7,458 bases of DNA from Candidatus Nomurabacteria bacterium (lineage in GTDB: Bacteria; Patescibacteriota; Minisyncoccia; Phycocordibacterales; PALSA-1337). Positions 1 to 5,764 of the stretch are shown piece after piece. Made by a program: the position numbers and the translations under genes. The stretch's first letter is position 1. The number at the start of each line of letters is the position of its first letter. Location of the stretch: contig CALREM010000010.1 of NCBI GenBank assembly GCA_943355185.1, positions 1-7,458 of the forward strand. Direction: 5' to 3'. The notes under the pieces were generated by a model. It ran no database searches. It worked only from the letters and a program-made list of their open reading frames with translations, and was not told the origin of the DNA.

Positions 1-2351
1 GTATAGAACCAACCACGAGTCTGATCGATAGCCTCACAAATAAAGTCGGCAGGATATGGCAACGTATCTCCTGAAAAGAATCCTTTTTTCTTTACATCAA
101 ATGGATAGTGCTCTTGCGCAAACGGCATTGCTCCACTGTCGAACCATACGTCCATGACTTCTTTGACGCGCTTCATTTCCCCACCACAATCACAGGCGAG
201 TTTTACTTGATCGATATACGGGCGATGGAGATCGAGTTCGTATTCATGGTTATGAGGAAAAATAGAAAAATCCAATTCGCGGATCTGTGCATTGTTGATG
301 AAGTCGACATCGGCACGCATATGCATGCACTGTGCCCTATTCCATCCTTTGGCAGCAGTAAAGAGTAAGAACGCTGGAGTTTCGTGGGTGACAATCAAAA
401 TGGTCTTACCTTCGTATCGTGCTTCGAGATCATAGAGGAAATCTCCCATGCGCTTTTTGATATCAACAAAAGTCTCACCTCCACCTTCAGGAGCCTGAGT
501 AAAACGATCATGACCCTTGAAGCCTTTGACGAAATCAGATACTGGTTTTCCATCTCCCGATATAGTCCCCAATTCGCGAATACGATCATCGGTATGCACG
601 ATCTCTTTTGCGAAGCCGAGGTTTTCTTGCAAGATAGCAGCTGTTTCTTGTGTACGTACAAATGGCGAGACGAATACCAGATCAAACTTCATACCAGAAA
701 GTTCCTTGGCCGCATCAGCAACTTGCTGCTTCCCTTTCTCGGTCAGATGGTGCGGAGTGCTCGCGGTGCCAGACAAAATACCGCGCACATTGTTTTCGGC
801 TTGACCATGACGAATAACCACGTATTTATTTTGTGACTTGCGGGCAATCTCTGCTACAGACCCAACCGTCTTTCGTGTGTTACATGTTTCGCAGACCCAT
901 ACAGGTAACGGTGTTCCCCAATAACGTTCACGAGAAATTGCCCAATCTTTTACATCCTTGAGCCATTCGCCAAAGCGACCTTCTTTGATATGTTCTGGTT
1001 GCCAATTGATATCCTTATTTTCTTTAACGAGCTTATTACGAAGTTCGGACATGCGGATATACCATGAGTCACGGGCGAAATAGATGAGGGGAGTTTTGCA
1101 GCGCCAACAATGAGGATAATTGTGCTCGTGCTTTTCTTTGTGGAACAGCAAACTTCCCTCTGGACGCAGAGCGAGGTTCTTGATGATCTCAACTGCCACT
1201 TGTTCATCTTTTACAAATCGTCCCGCCAAAAAGTCTGTTTCTTTTTTGAATGTTCCATCTTCGTTTACCAAATGATATTTCGGTAACTTATTTTTTGTCC
1301 CCAATTCAAAGTCGTCCTGACCATACATGGGCGCGATGTGCACAATACCTGTACCATCTTCAGTGGTCACAAAATCAGCCGCATATACTTTGAATGCGTT
1401 TGTAAGCTTTTCTTTTTCTGCACCGGACACATTATCCTTAAGAAATGGATAGAGGGGTTCATAACTTATTCCAACCAATTCGGAGCCTTTGAATTCTTTT
1501 TCAATTTCATAAGGGTCTTTTACAATTAAAAGTCGTGACTTGGCAAGAATTAGAGAAGCCTCCCCTGTTTTTATTTGTACATATTCAATATCTTTTCCGA
1601 CAGCGAGTGCGACATTTCCCGGCAGAGTCCACGGAGTTGTTGTCCAAGCCAATAAATATTCATCTCCGCTACTTTTAATAGCTTCTTTTTGTTTTTTGAT
1701 TTTAAACTTCACATAGACCGACAAATCTTTTACATCCTGATAGCCTTGTGCCAATTCATGAGATGAAAGTCCTGTCCCACAACGTGGACACCATGGAACT
1801 ACTTTATAGTCTTTGTAGAGCAATCCATCCTTATCGACTTTACTGATGATGTGCCACAGTGATTCGATATAGTTTGGCTTGTAGGTGACGTATGGATCCT
1901 TGAGATCGACCCAATAGCCCATACGATCGGTGAAGGTTTCCCACTCACGAACATATTTCCAGACACTGTCCTTACACTTTTCATTGAATTTTTCGATGCC
2001 GTAGGTTTCGATTTCTTTCTTGGACTTTAATCCCAATTCTTTTTCAACTTGAAGTTCTACCGGCAAACCATGAGTATCCCATCCCCCTTTGCGACGTACA
2101 TGAAAACCACGCATTGTTTTGTAACGCGGAATCGCATCTTTGAAGGCTCGAGCTTCGAGGTGGTGAATGCCAGGGAGACCATTGGCTGTTGGAGGACCTT
2201 CGTAGAAGATGAATTCTTTGCCAGACTCCTTGTTCTTTTGAAGTGACTTCTTGAATATGCCCTTCTCATTCCAGGATGCCAAAATTCGCTCCTCACGTTC
2301 AGCGTGAGGGCTTTTTACCCCTTGTTTTGGTTCTGCGGCAGAATCGGCCAT
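1..2351 (-). CDS. ileS: Isoleucyl-tRNA synthetase, type II, with inserted histidine-phosphatase domain (3' end outside window)
   Basis: Class I synthetase that charges tRNA-Ile in the cytoplasm. Translating the minus strand from the ATG at 2351 gives 783 complete codons with no stop before the left edge. The N-terminal part shows FYEGPPTANG followed by GIHH at residues 61-64, the signature position of the catalytic fold, then WDTHGLPVE. The CP1 editing domain is recognisable by WTTTPWTLPGN (residues 236-246) and GTGIVHIAPMYGQDD (ending at Asp347). Cys-x2-Cys knuckles occur in PWCPRCG, PHCWRCK and WVCETC (Cys487/490), and the last is completed far downstream by CDCGG (Cys720/722). WFDSGAMPFAQ and ADFICEAIDQTRGWFY follow. 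The KMSKS loop and anticodon-binding domain must lie beyond the edge. The oddity is a phosphatase domain of about 185 residues between the knuckle halves, described separately. No Shine-Dalgarno precedes the start; an extended -10 promoter sits just upstream. The identity is certain; the role of the insert is not. Confidence 0.96.
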   Translation of the reverse strand, partial: MADSAAEPKQGVKSPHAEREERILASWNEKGIFKKSLQKNKESGKEFIFYEGPPTANGLPGIHHLEARAFKDAIPRYKTMRGFHVRRKGGWDTHGLPVELQVEKELGLKSKKEIETYGIEKFNEKCKDSVWKYVREWETFTDRMGYWVDLKDPYVTYKPNYIESLWHIISKVDKDGLLYKDYKVVPWCPRCGTGLSSHELAQGYQDVKDLSVYVKFKIKKQKEAIKSSGDEYLLAWTTTPWTLPGNVALAVGKDIEYVQIKTGEASLILAKSRLLIVKDPYEIEKEFKGSELVGISYEPLYPFLKDNVSGAEKEKLTNAFKVYAADFVTTEDGTGIVHIAPMYGQDDFELGTKNKLPKYHLVNEDGTFKKETDFLAGRFVKDEQVAVEIIKNLALRPEGSLLFHKEKHEHNYPHCWRCKTPLIYFARDSWYIRMSELRNKLVKENKDINWQPEHIKEGRFGEWLKDVKDWAISRERYWGTPLPVWVCETCNTRKTVGSVAEIARKSQNKYVVIRHGQAENNVRGILSGTASTPHHLTEKGKQQVADAAKELSGMKFDLVFVSPFVRTQETAAILQENLGFAKEIVHTDDRIRELGTISGDGKPVSDFVKGFKGHDRFTQAPEGGGETFVDIKKRMGDFLYDLEARYEGKTILIVTHETPAFLLFTAAKGWNRAQCMHMRADVDFINNAQIRELDFSIFPHNHEYELDLHRPYIDQVKLACDCGGEMKRVKEVMDVWFDSGAMPFAQEHYPFDVKKKGFFSGDTLPYPADFICEAIDQTRGWFY
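282..836 (-). other. Histidine phosphatase (phosphoglycerate-mutase-like) domain inserted in IleRS, residues about 506-690
   Basis: Protein domain within ileS. It begins KYVVIRHGQAENN, the RHG phosphohistidine motif with Arg514 and His515. It continues with LTEKGKQQV, then FVSPFVRTQETA (Arg566), then DRIRELG with Glu593 at the usual proton-donor position, then APEGGETF, and finally ILIVTHETP with the second catalytic His656. All residues expected of an active two-histidine phosphatase are therefore visible, so this is not a decayed remnant. The reading frame is continuous on both sides, and the flanking synthetase sequence resumes with YELDLHRPYIDQ. Members of this superfamily act on many phosphorylated small molecules and proteins, so the substrate cannot be inferred. 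The domain edges are estimated from where synthetase similarity stops and resumes. Confidence 0.9.
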
Positions 2352-2369
2352 GAGTTATAAAGTAAGGCT

Positions 2370-2396
2370 ATTCTAACATATTAGCAAGCGACACAA
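2370..2396 (-). promoter_or_regulatory. Candidate ileS promoter (extended -10)
   Basis: On the minus strand the sequence TGTTAGAAT (2370-2378) matches an extended -10 element (TGn plus a 5/6 hexamer, TAGAAT). A weak -35 candidate, TTGTGT (2391-2396), lies 15 bases upstream inside the 3' arm of the preceding hairpin. The predicted start point is about 12-13 bases before the ATG, giving a very short leader with no Shine-Dalgarno. This is inferred from sequence only. Confidence 0.45.
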
Positions 2397-2426
2397 ACGA
2401 CACCCACAGAGGATGTCGTTTGTGTC
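2390..2426 (-). terminator. Strong hairpin between the 201-aa gene and ileS, possible terminator
   Basis: A perfect 13-bp inverted repeat (2390-2402 with 2414-2426) begins 26 bases after the stop codon of the 201-aa gene. Read as minus-strand RNA it extends by a U-G wobble and two C-G pairs to 16 pairs with a five-base loop (UCUGU). On the plus strand the wobble position would be an A-C mismatch, so the structure is better as minus-strand RNA. No clear U-tract follows, so it may be a processing or stability element, or an imperfect terminator, rather than a classical intrinsic terminator. Confidence 0.6.
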
Positions 2427-2451
2427 TAATAATGCGATCGTATAAGCCAAA

Positions 2452-3057
2452 CTATCTTACAGTGAGAGTTGATATGACCTGATTAAACACGGCATCACTC
2501 GGAATAAAGGTATCGTTTTCTACAATATTCCTGACAATGACCAGTGTCTTATTTGAACTCAAGGAATAGAAGTAATATGCCACCCCTGAACCTTCCGCAC
2601 CAATACTGGATGTTATAAACGTCTTACCTTCAATAACTTGATCTGATGTTCCGAAATCCTGAAATACCGAAGTAACATTATTGATAGAATCACTCAAAAC
2701 AAGAAAAGTGATTCCTGGTTGGTTCTCAGCTGTACACAACCGCATTAGACCAGAGACCTCACCAACCTCACCTGATGAACATTCATTTTTTCCTATTTTC
2801 GATGCATATTTAGGATCAATCAATTTAATACCTTGATGACCAACTGTATAATCCCGAGGCAACCTCACATTAGTGTGAACTTCACTAAAAAGTGTTGGCG
2901 AGTAACTCACTAAATAATCAGTGCTCTGAATTTGTATTAAGGAAGAATCGATTACCGAGGATTTAGTATTCTGAAAATAAAATACTCCTCCGACTATAAT
3001 CAGAATGACAATTATCAAGACTGCCCAGACTATTACCGCTCCTTTTTGTTTGTTCAT
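2452..3057 (-). CDS. Membrane-anchored extracytoplasmic protein of unknown function (201 aa)
   Basis: I do not recognise a named family. Residues 1-6 are polar and basic (MNKQKG), followed by one long hydrophobic segment at about residues 7-28 (AVIVWAVLIIVILIIVGGVF), then a soluble domain of about 170 residues. This is the layout of a signal-anchored protein facing outward. There is no lipobox and no clear prepilin cleavage motif. Two cysteines (in KNECSS and MRLCTA) lie about 15 residues apart and could form a disulfide. The C-terminal rhythm, ending FNQVISTLTVR, resembles the last strand or helix of PsbP-like/DUF1795 secreted domains common in Patescibacteria, but this is a weak impression. 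The ATG lies five bases after the TAA of a decayed gap tail (copy 1), with no Shine-Dalgarno. A strong hairpin follows the stop. Of the three membrane-segment ORFs behind gap tails, this is the only full-length intact one. Confidence 0.8.
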   Translation of the reverse strand: MNKQKGAVIVWAVLIIVILIIVGGVFYFQNTKSSVIDSSLIQIQSTDYLVSYSPTLFSEVHTNVRLPRDYTVGHQGIKLIDPKYASKIGKNECSSGEVGEVSGLMRLCTAENQPGITFLVLSDSINNVTSVFQDFGTSDQVIEGKTFITSSIGAEGSGVAYYFYSLSSNKTLVIVRNIVENDTFIPSDAVFNQVISTLTVR

Positions 3058-3062
3058 AATTT

Positions 3063-3141
3063 TTATTTAAATAACATTACCCTACCCGCCTCTACTACAT
3101 GCCTCACCAATGTATACATATATCTTACTTCATTACTGTAC
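3063..3141 (-). pseudogene. gap 3'-end remnant, copy 1 (GAPDH C-terminus)
   Basis: In the minus-strand frame ending at the TAA at 3063-3065 the translation is YSNEVRYMYTLVRHVVEAG followed by RVMLFK. This is the C-terminal strand and helix of glyceraldehyde-3-phosphate dehydrogenase (family pattern W-Y-D/N-N-E-x-G-Y). Over 66 bases it differs from copy 2 at only five sites, all transitions. A 10-base insertion just before the end replaces the final Ile-stop with MLFK-stop. Upstream the homology fades into the end of the broken two-helix ORF. There is no start codon or catalytic domain, so it cannot be an enzyme. Confidence 0.75.
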
Positions 3142-3366
3142 AACGTCACTTTCAGTGTAACTTATTAGTCGCCAGATAATTGTTATTGAAGGAGTACCCC
3201 AGAATAAGACGTAGGTTAATACCGCATACCACTCTGGTAGCTCGATAACCTCAGATGCGTTATCCCAATCCATAAGTGCGAGGATCCACAATGCTGCAAG
3301 CAAAACAAAACTGATAGGTTATGTGACTTTTAAGCTTCTTAGCGCAAAGAATATTCTTTTTTTCAT
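3133..3366 (-). pseudogene. Small two-helix membrane protein gene broken by an in-frame TAA
   Basis: From the ATG at 3366 the frame reads MKKRIFFALRSLKVT, then a TAA at codon 16, then stays open for 61 more codons to a second TAA at 3133-3135. The downstream part contains ISFVLLAALWILALMDW and, after a short acidic linker, YAVLTYVLFWGTPSITIIW. These would be two membrane helices. The ATG follows the TAA of gap copy 2 by four bases. The end of the frame overlaps the start of gap copy 1. Restart at an internal Met (codon 32) would keep only the second helix. I do not recognise a family. Reading it as one disrupted gene is inference. Confidence 0.5.
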
Positions 3367-3370
3367 AATT

Positions 3371-3530
3371 TTATATTACCCTACCCGCCTCTACTACATG
3401 CCTTACCAATGTATACGTATACCCTACTTCATTATTGTACCATCCAATAATTTTAACTAAGTTGCCAACAAACAACACAAGTAAGCTTCAAGTCTGCTAC
3501 AGAACCACAAGAGTTACCTAGGATAGCGCT
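3371..3530 (-). pseudogene. gap 3'-end remnant, copy 2 (longest GAPDH fragment, frameshifted)
   Basis: Two minus-strand frames join to give the last 50 or so residues of GAPDH. The upstream frame reads ILGNSCGSVADLKLTCVV (3530-3471). After one extra T at about 3470 the next frame reads VGNLVKIIGWYNNEVGY and then TYTLVRHVVEAGRVI with a TAA at 3371-3373. Family members have the same order: I-G-N-x-x-S-x-V-D-L-x-L-T-x-V-V, then G-x-L-V-K-x-x-x-W-Y-D/N-N-E-x-G-Y. The single-base frameshift and the missing N-terminal 85 percent make it a pseudogene. Its 5' edge abuts the 35-codon ORF. Confidence 0.8.
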
Positions 3531-3625
3531 ACACCTAATATTGTATTACTAAGAATAAATTTAAAAATAACAAATATTACTATAATAATAATGACCCATT
3601 TTAATAAAAAATAAATATTTTTCAT
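3518..3625 (-). CDS. Short membrane-segment ORF (35 aa), possibly a truncated gene
   Basis: An ATG at 3625, four bases after the TAA of gap copy 3 (shared TAAAATTATG junction), opens 35 codons. Nearly all are hydrophobic: MKNIYFLLKW followed by VIIIIVIFVIFKFIL, a single membrane helix. The last few codons, up to TAG at 3518-3520, overlap the beginning of gap copy 2. The natural 3' end may therefore have been lost when the gap fragment was joined on. There is no Shine-Dalgarno. Extreme AT content could also produce such an ORF by chance. The conserved position behind a gap tail is the main argument for it. No family is recognised. Confidence 0.35.
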   Translation of the reverse strand: MKNIYFLLKWVIIIIVIFVIFKFILSNTILGVALS

Positions 3626-3629
3626 AATT

Positions 3630-3699
3630 TTAGATTAATTTACCTGCTGCTATTACGTGTTGGACCAAGGTGTAGGTGTAACACATTTCATTATTATAC
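3630..3699 (-). pseudogene. gap 3'-end remnant, copy 3 (most diverged, next to argS)
   Basis: The minus-strand frame ending at the TAA at 3630-3632 reads YNNEMCYTYTLVQHVIAAG then KLI, a GAPDH C-terminus. The codon expected to be the Trp of the W-Y-N-N-E core is TAG, one base from TGG. No GAPDH similarity is visible further upstream, where only about 30 bases separate it from the argS stop. It is therefore a tail fragment cut off close to argS. The following ATG (3625) begins the 35-codon hydrophobic ORF. Confidence 0.75.
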
Positions 3700-3729
3700 T
3701 ACATAAGCCCTACATCTCGGAGAACTTAA

Positions 3730-5481
3730 TTACATCCTCCCCGGCACCTTAATTCCCAAAATCCACAATCCATTTGTCATGGTAGTCAGAAACGCTTTGG
3801 TGACTGCGACACGATACGGTGAAAGTGAGTCGTTTTTGTCGACGATGATATTCGAAGCATAGAAACCGTTGAAGGCACTAGAAAGTGCGATGAGATACCC
3901 TGCTACTTGTTGTGGAGCGAACTCGGTGCGAGCACGATGGATGATATCGGGAAAACGAGTGAGTAGTTTTTCGAGATGAGAGATTGGTCCAGAAGATTCG
4001 TTGACGTGGTAAGAACTCTTAAGAACAACTTCCAACATCCCTTCGCTCTTGGCTTTTTCCAAAACTGCAGCCGCACGTACTGCTGAGTATTGAAGATACG
4101 GACCAGAATCCCCTTCGAATGAAACTGAGGTTGCTGAGTCGAAAATGACATCACTGCCGATCGACTGACGAAGAATTGTGTACTTGATCGCTGCGATCGC
4201 AATCTCATCGGTCACTACATGCGCTTCTTCGGGTGTGAATTCGCGACCAGCGATTTTTTCCTGGACCAATTCTTTTATATCGTCGATCAATGACTCTGCT
4301 GAAATGATATTCCCTTTTCGAGAAGACATCTTGCCGGAAGCAAAACGCAGAAGGCCATGACTCACATGTTTTGTTTTCTCTGCAATTGCAGGATTAGTCA
4401 GAGAAAAAACTTTGAGCAGCACTTTGAAATAATCACTTTGCTCATTGGCGGTGATAATCACTGACTGATCGAGCTTTGGATATTTCTTAAATTTCTCGGT
4501 ATTCAAACCAAGTTCTTTGGTCTCATAGGTTGGTAATCCATTCGAAGTAATGAATACACGTGTATGAACTCCATGATCTTCACCTTTGAAGACGGTTGCA
4601 CCTTCACTTTCCTGAAAGACCTGGCCAAGAAACTGTTTAACAATGCTTATACCCAAATCAGCAACTTCACTTTCAAAAAAGAAGGTGTCGAACTTCGTTC
4701 CCAAGCGGGCATAGATATCATCGAAGTATTCGAGACTCCACTTTCTTCCCTGTTGATATAGTTCATTAATAGCAGGATCTGACTTTTCAAAAATCTGTTT
4801 ATTGATCGCTGCAATCTCTTTTTGCGCATCAGCATTATCTTCGTACGCTTGTGAACCACTGACATACATCTCTCCCAAAAATTGAACTTTCTCTTTGATG
4901 GATGCGCTTTCCTGTATCTTATTTCCCGTCTCTTGAATATTTTTTTGTATCCCCCAAATCGTCTTCGCCACATGCAAACCAACATCACCTTGATAACAAG
5001 CGCGAACAACCTCAGCGCCAGAAGATTGGATCAAGCGAGAAATAGATTCACCGACTGCATTGGACATGAGGTGACCAATATGAAAAACCTTAAACGGATT
5101 TGGGTCGGTGTATTCAACCATGACCTGCTTGCCCGCATCCTCTGATGTCCATCCGTATTCTGCCCCACCCTGAGCGATACTTATATTGTTTTCTACAAAT
5201 ACATGACCCTTTATTTTGAAATTGATAAAACCGGGACCGGCAATACTGACTGATTCGATAAAGTCGGGTTGATCCTTGGTAAGCTCTTCAACAATCTTTT
5301 CTGCTAATGCCCGAGGATTAGTTCCAGCCTTTTTTGCATATGCCAACGCGACGTTTGTCGAATAGTCGCCATGTTCTGGATTTTCTGGATAGTCGAGACG
5401 GAGAGATGATGCGTCAACAGAGATATCCAACCTCGCCAATGCAGGCACGAGGTGCTGTATGAGATCGTTCAATATGTTCAT
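3730..5481 (-). CDS. argS: Arginyl-tRNA synthetase (583 aa)
   Basis: Class I synthetase charging tRNA-Arg in the cytoplasm, full length for the family. The N-terminal tRNA D-loop-recognition domain is seen at residues about 1-90 (DYPENPEHGDYSTNVAL, then VSIAGPGFINFKI). The catalytic fold has VEYTDPNPFKVFHIGHL, with the HIGH motif at 134-137. The second signature reads KMSSRKGN, residues 384-391, on the loop just before the helical domain. The all-helical DALR anticodon-binding domain covers about 440-583 (YLQYSAVRAA, HRARTEFAPQQVAGYL, FNGFYASN), ending LGIKVPGRM as is usual for the family. No key residue is missing. The ATG at 5481 is preceded by a near-consensus promoter whose predicted start point is that A, with no Shine-Dalgarno. 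The mRNA is therefore probably leaderless and the start well fixed. It is monocistronic as far as can be seen. Downstream lies the gap-tail region. Confidence 0.97.
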   Translation of the reverse strand: MNILNDLIQHLVPALARLDISVDASSLRLDYPENPEHGDYSTNVALAYAKKAGTNPRALAEKIVEELTKDQPDFIESVSIAGPGFINFKIKGHVFVENNISIAQGGAEYGWTSEDAGKQVMVEYTDPNPFKVFHIGHLMSNAVGESISRLIQSSGAEVVRACYQGDVGLHVAKTIWGIQKNIQETGNKIQESASIKEKVQFLGEMYVSGSQAYEDNADAQKEIAAINKQIFEKSDPAINELYQQGRKWSLEYFDDIYARLGTKFDTFFFESEVADLGISIVKQFLGQVFQESEGATVFKGEDHGVHTRVFITSNGLPTYETKELGLNTEKFKKYPKLDQSVIITANEQSDYFKVLLKVFSLTNPAIAEKTKHVSHGLLRFASGKMSSRKGNIISAESLIDDIKELVQEKIAGREFTPEEAHVVTDEIAIAAIKYTILRQSIGSDVIFDSATSVSFEGDSGPYLQYSAVRAAAVLEKAKSEGMLEVVLKSSYHVNESSGPISHLEKLLTRFPDIIHRARTEFAPQQVAGYLIALSSAFNGFYASNIIVDKNDSLSPYRVAVTKAFLTTMTNGLWILGIKVPGRM

Positions 5482-5487
5482 AGCTAG

Positions 5488-5516
5488 ATTGTATATGGCG
5501 AACCCCGCTGTTGCAA
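5488..5516 (-). promoter_or_regulatory. argS promoter, predicted leaderless start
   Basis: On the minus strand there is a TTGCAA -35 element (5511-5516), a 17-base spacer and a TACAAT -10 element (5488-5493). This is close to the sigma-70 consensus. Counting seven bases down from the end of the -10 lands on 5481, the A of the argS ATG, and only six bases separate the -10 from the start codon. The -35 sits in a GTTGCAAC palindrome. The preceding terminator ends within about 10 bases. Confidence 0.75.
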
Positions 5517-5524
5517 CGGTATGA

Positions 5525-5552
5525 TAAATAAAAAAAGGCCACGGGGCCTTTT
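5525..5552 (-). terminator. Intrinsic terminator after the 51-codon gene
   Basis: An 8-bp perfect stem (AAAAGGCC / GGCCTTTT, at 5533-5540 with 5545-5552) with a four-base loop is followed on the minus strand by a T-rich run (TTTTTTTATTTAT when counted from the stem). The GC core plus U-tract is classical rho-independent form. The U-tract is on the minus side, matching the direction of the glyA-orf51 unit. It separates that unit from argS. Confidence 0.88.
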
Positions 5553-5580
5553 GACTGAAATGTATTTAACGAGGATTAGA

Positions 5581-5736
5581 TTACCTCAGACGAAATTCAT
5601 CTGAGGTTTTAAGATACGCAGTAAGAGAAGTGCGGCGCTTCTTCTCGGCCTTAGTCACACGACGACGAGCAACTTGGGCTCCGAGCCGAGGACGAAACAA
5701 CATTCGCAGTTTACGGGGATCAAATATAGTTTTCAT
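5581..5736 (-). CDS. Small highly basic protein of unknown function (51 aa)
   Basis: An open frame of 51 codons, too short for most gene callers, lies 28 bases after the glyA stop. It has very high Arg/Lys content: MKTIFDPRKLRMLF, then RPRLGAQVARRRVTKAEKKR, then RTSLTAYLKTSDEFRLR. No transmembrane segment or cysteine is present. The composition suggests nucleic-acid or ribosome binding, but it does not match bL34, bL32, bL33, bL35 or bS21 as I know them. An ATG six bases upstream, in frame, could add Met-Pro. Either start has a GGA or AGG nearby. A 6-bp inverted repeat (5736-5741 with 5748-5753) covers the start. A hairpin of up to 11 pairs covers the last codons and stop. Its location between glyA and a good terminator argues that it is a real second gene of the glyA unit. 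Confidence 0.6.
   Translation of the reverse strand: MKTIFDPRKLRMLFRPRLGAQVARRRVTKAEKKRRTSLTAYLKTSDEFRLR
5583..5607 (-). other. Hairpin across the 3' end and stop of the 51-codon gene
   Basis: An inverted repeat of 11 positions (5583-5593 with 5597-5607) has a three-base loop. It pairs fully as minus-strand RNA if one U-G wobble is allowed. On the plus strand that position is a C-A mismatch. It includes the last base of the stop codon and the last eight codons. No U-tract follows, and a conventional terminator lies about 30 bases further on. It may protect the 3' end or modulate termination of translation. Confidence 0.5.
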
Positions 5737-5764
5737 AGGCATTCCGGTGCCTACTATACACTAC

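Larger units (their letters stand above)
3076..3699 (-). repeat. Three direct copies of a 66-bp repeat, each a gap 3' tail
   Basis: Units lie at 3076-3141, 3375-3440 and 3634-3699, all readable on the minus strand and aligning without gaps. Copies 1 and 2 agree at 61 of 66 bases. Copy 3 agrees with copy 2 at about 45 of 66, yet its translation stays conservative (R/Q, V/I, R/K, V/L changes), which argues that the shared unit was under coding selection before duplication. Each unit ends just before TAA-AA(A)TT-ATG of a following ORF. Unit starts are 299 and 259 bases apart, and the intervening sequences are unrelated to one another apart from a longer gap fragment upstream of copy 2. Confidence 0.85.

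Noticed and set aside
108..836. Plus-strand and alternate-frame open frames over the ileS phosphatase region
   Set aside because: They are shadows; the minus-strand frame encodes continuous, motif-rich IleRS and phosphatase sequence.
2291..2309. Inverted repeat CCTCACG/CGTGAGG followed by TTTTT on the plus strand, resembling a terminator
   Set aside because: It lies within the first codons of ileS, no plus-strand gene exists to terminate, and the codons translate sensibly (SPHAEREER).
3076..3699. Direct repeats considered as a CRISPR array
   Set aside because: Only three units of 66 bp spaced 259 and 299 bases apart, with protein-coding divergence and no cas genes.
5581..5736. 51-codon ORF as ribosomal protein bL34 (rpmH), which would have supported an oriC region
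   Set aside because: The sequence lacks the bL34 pattern (QPxxxKRxRxHGFRxRM) despite its basic composition and size.
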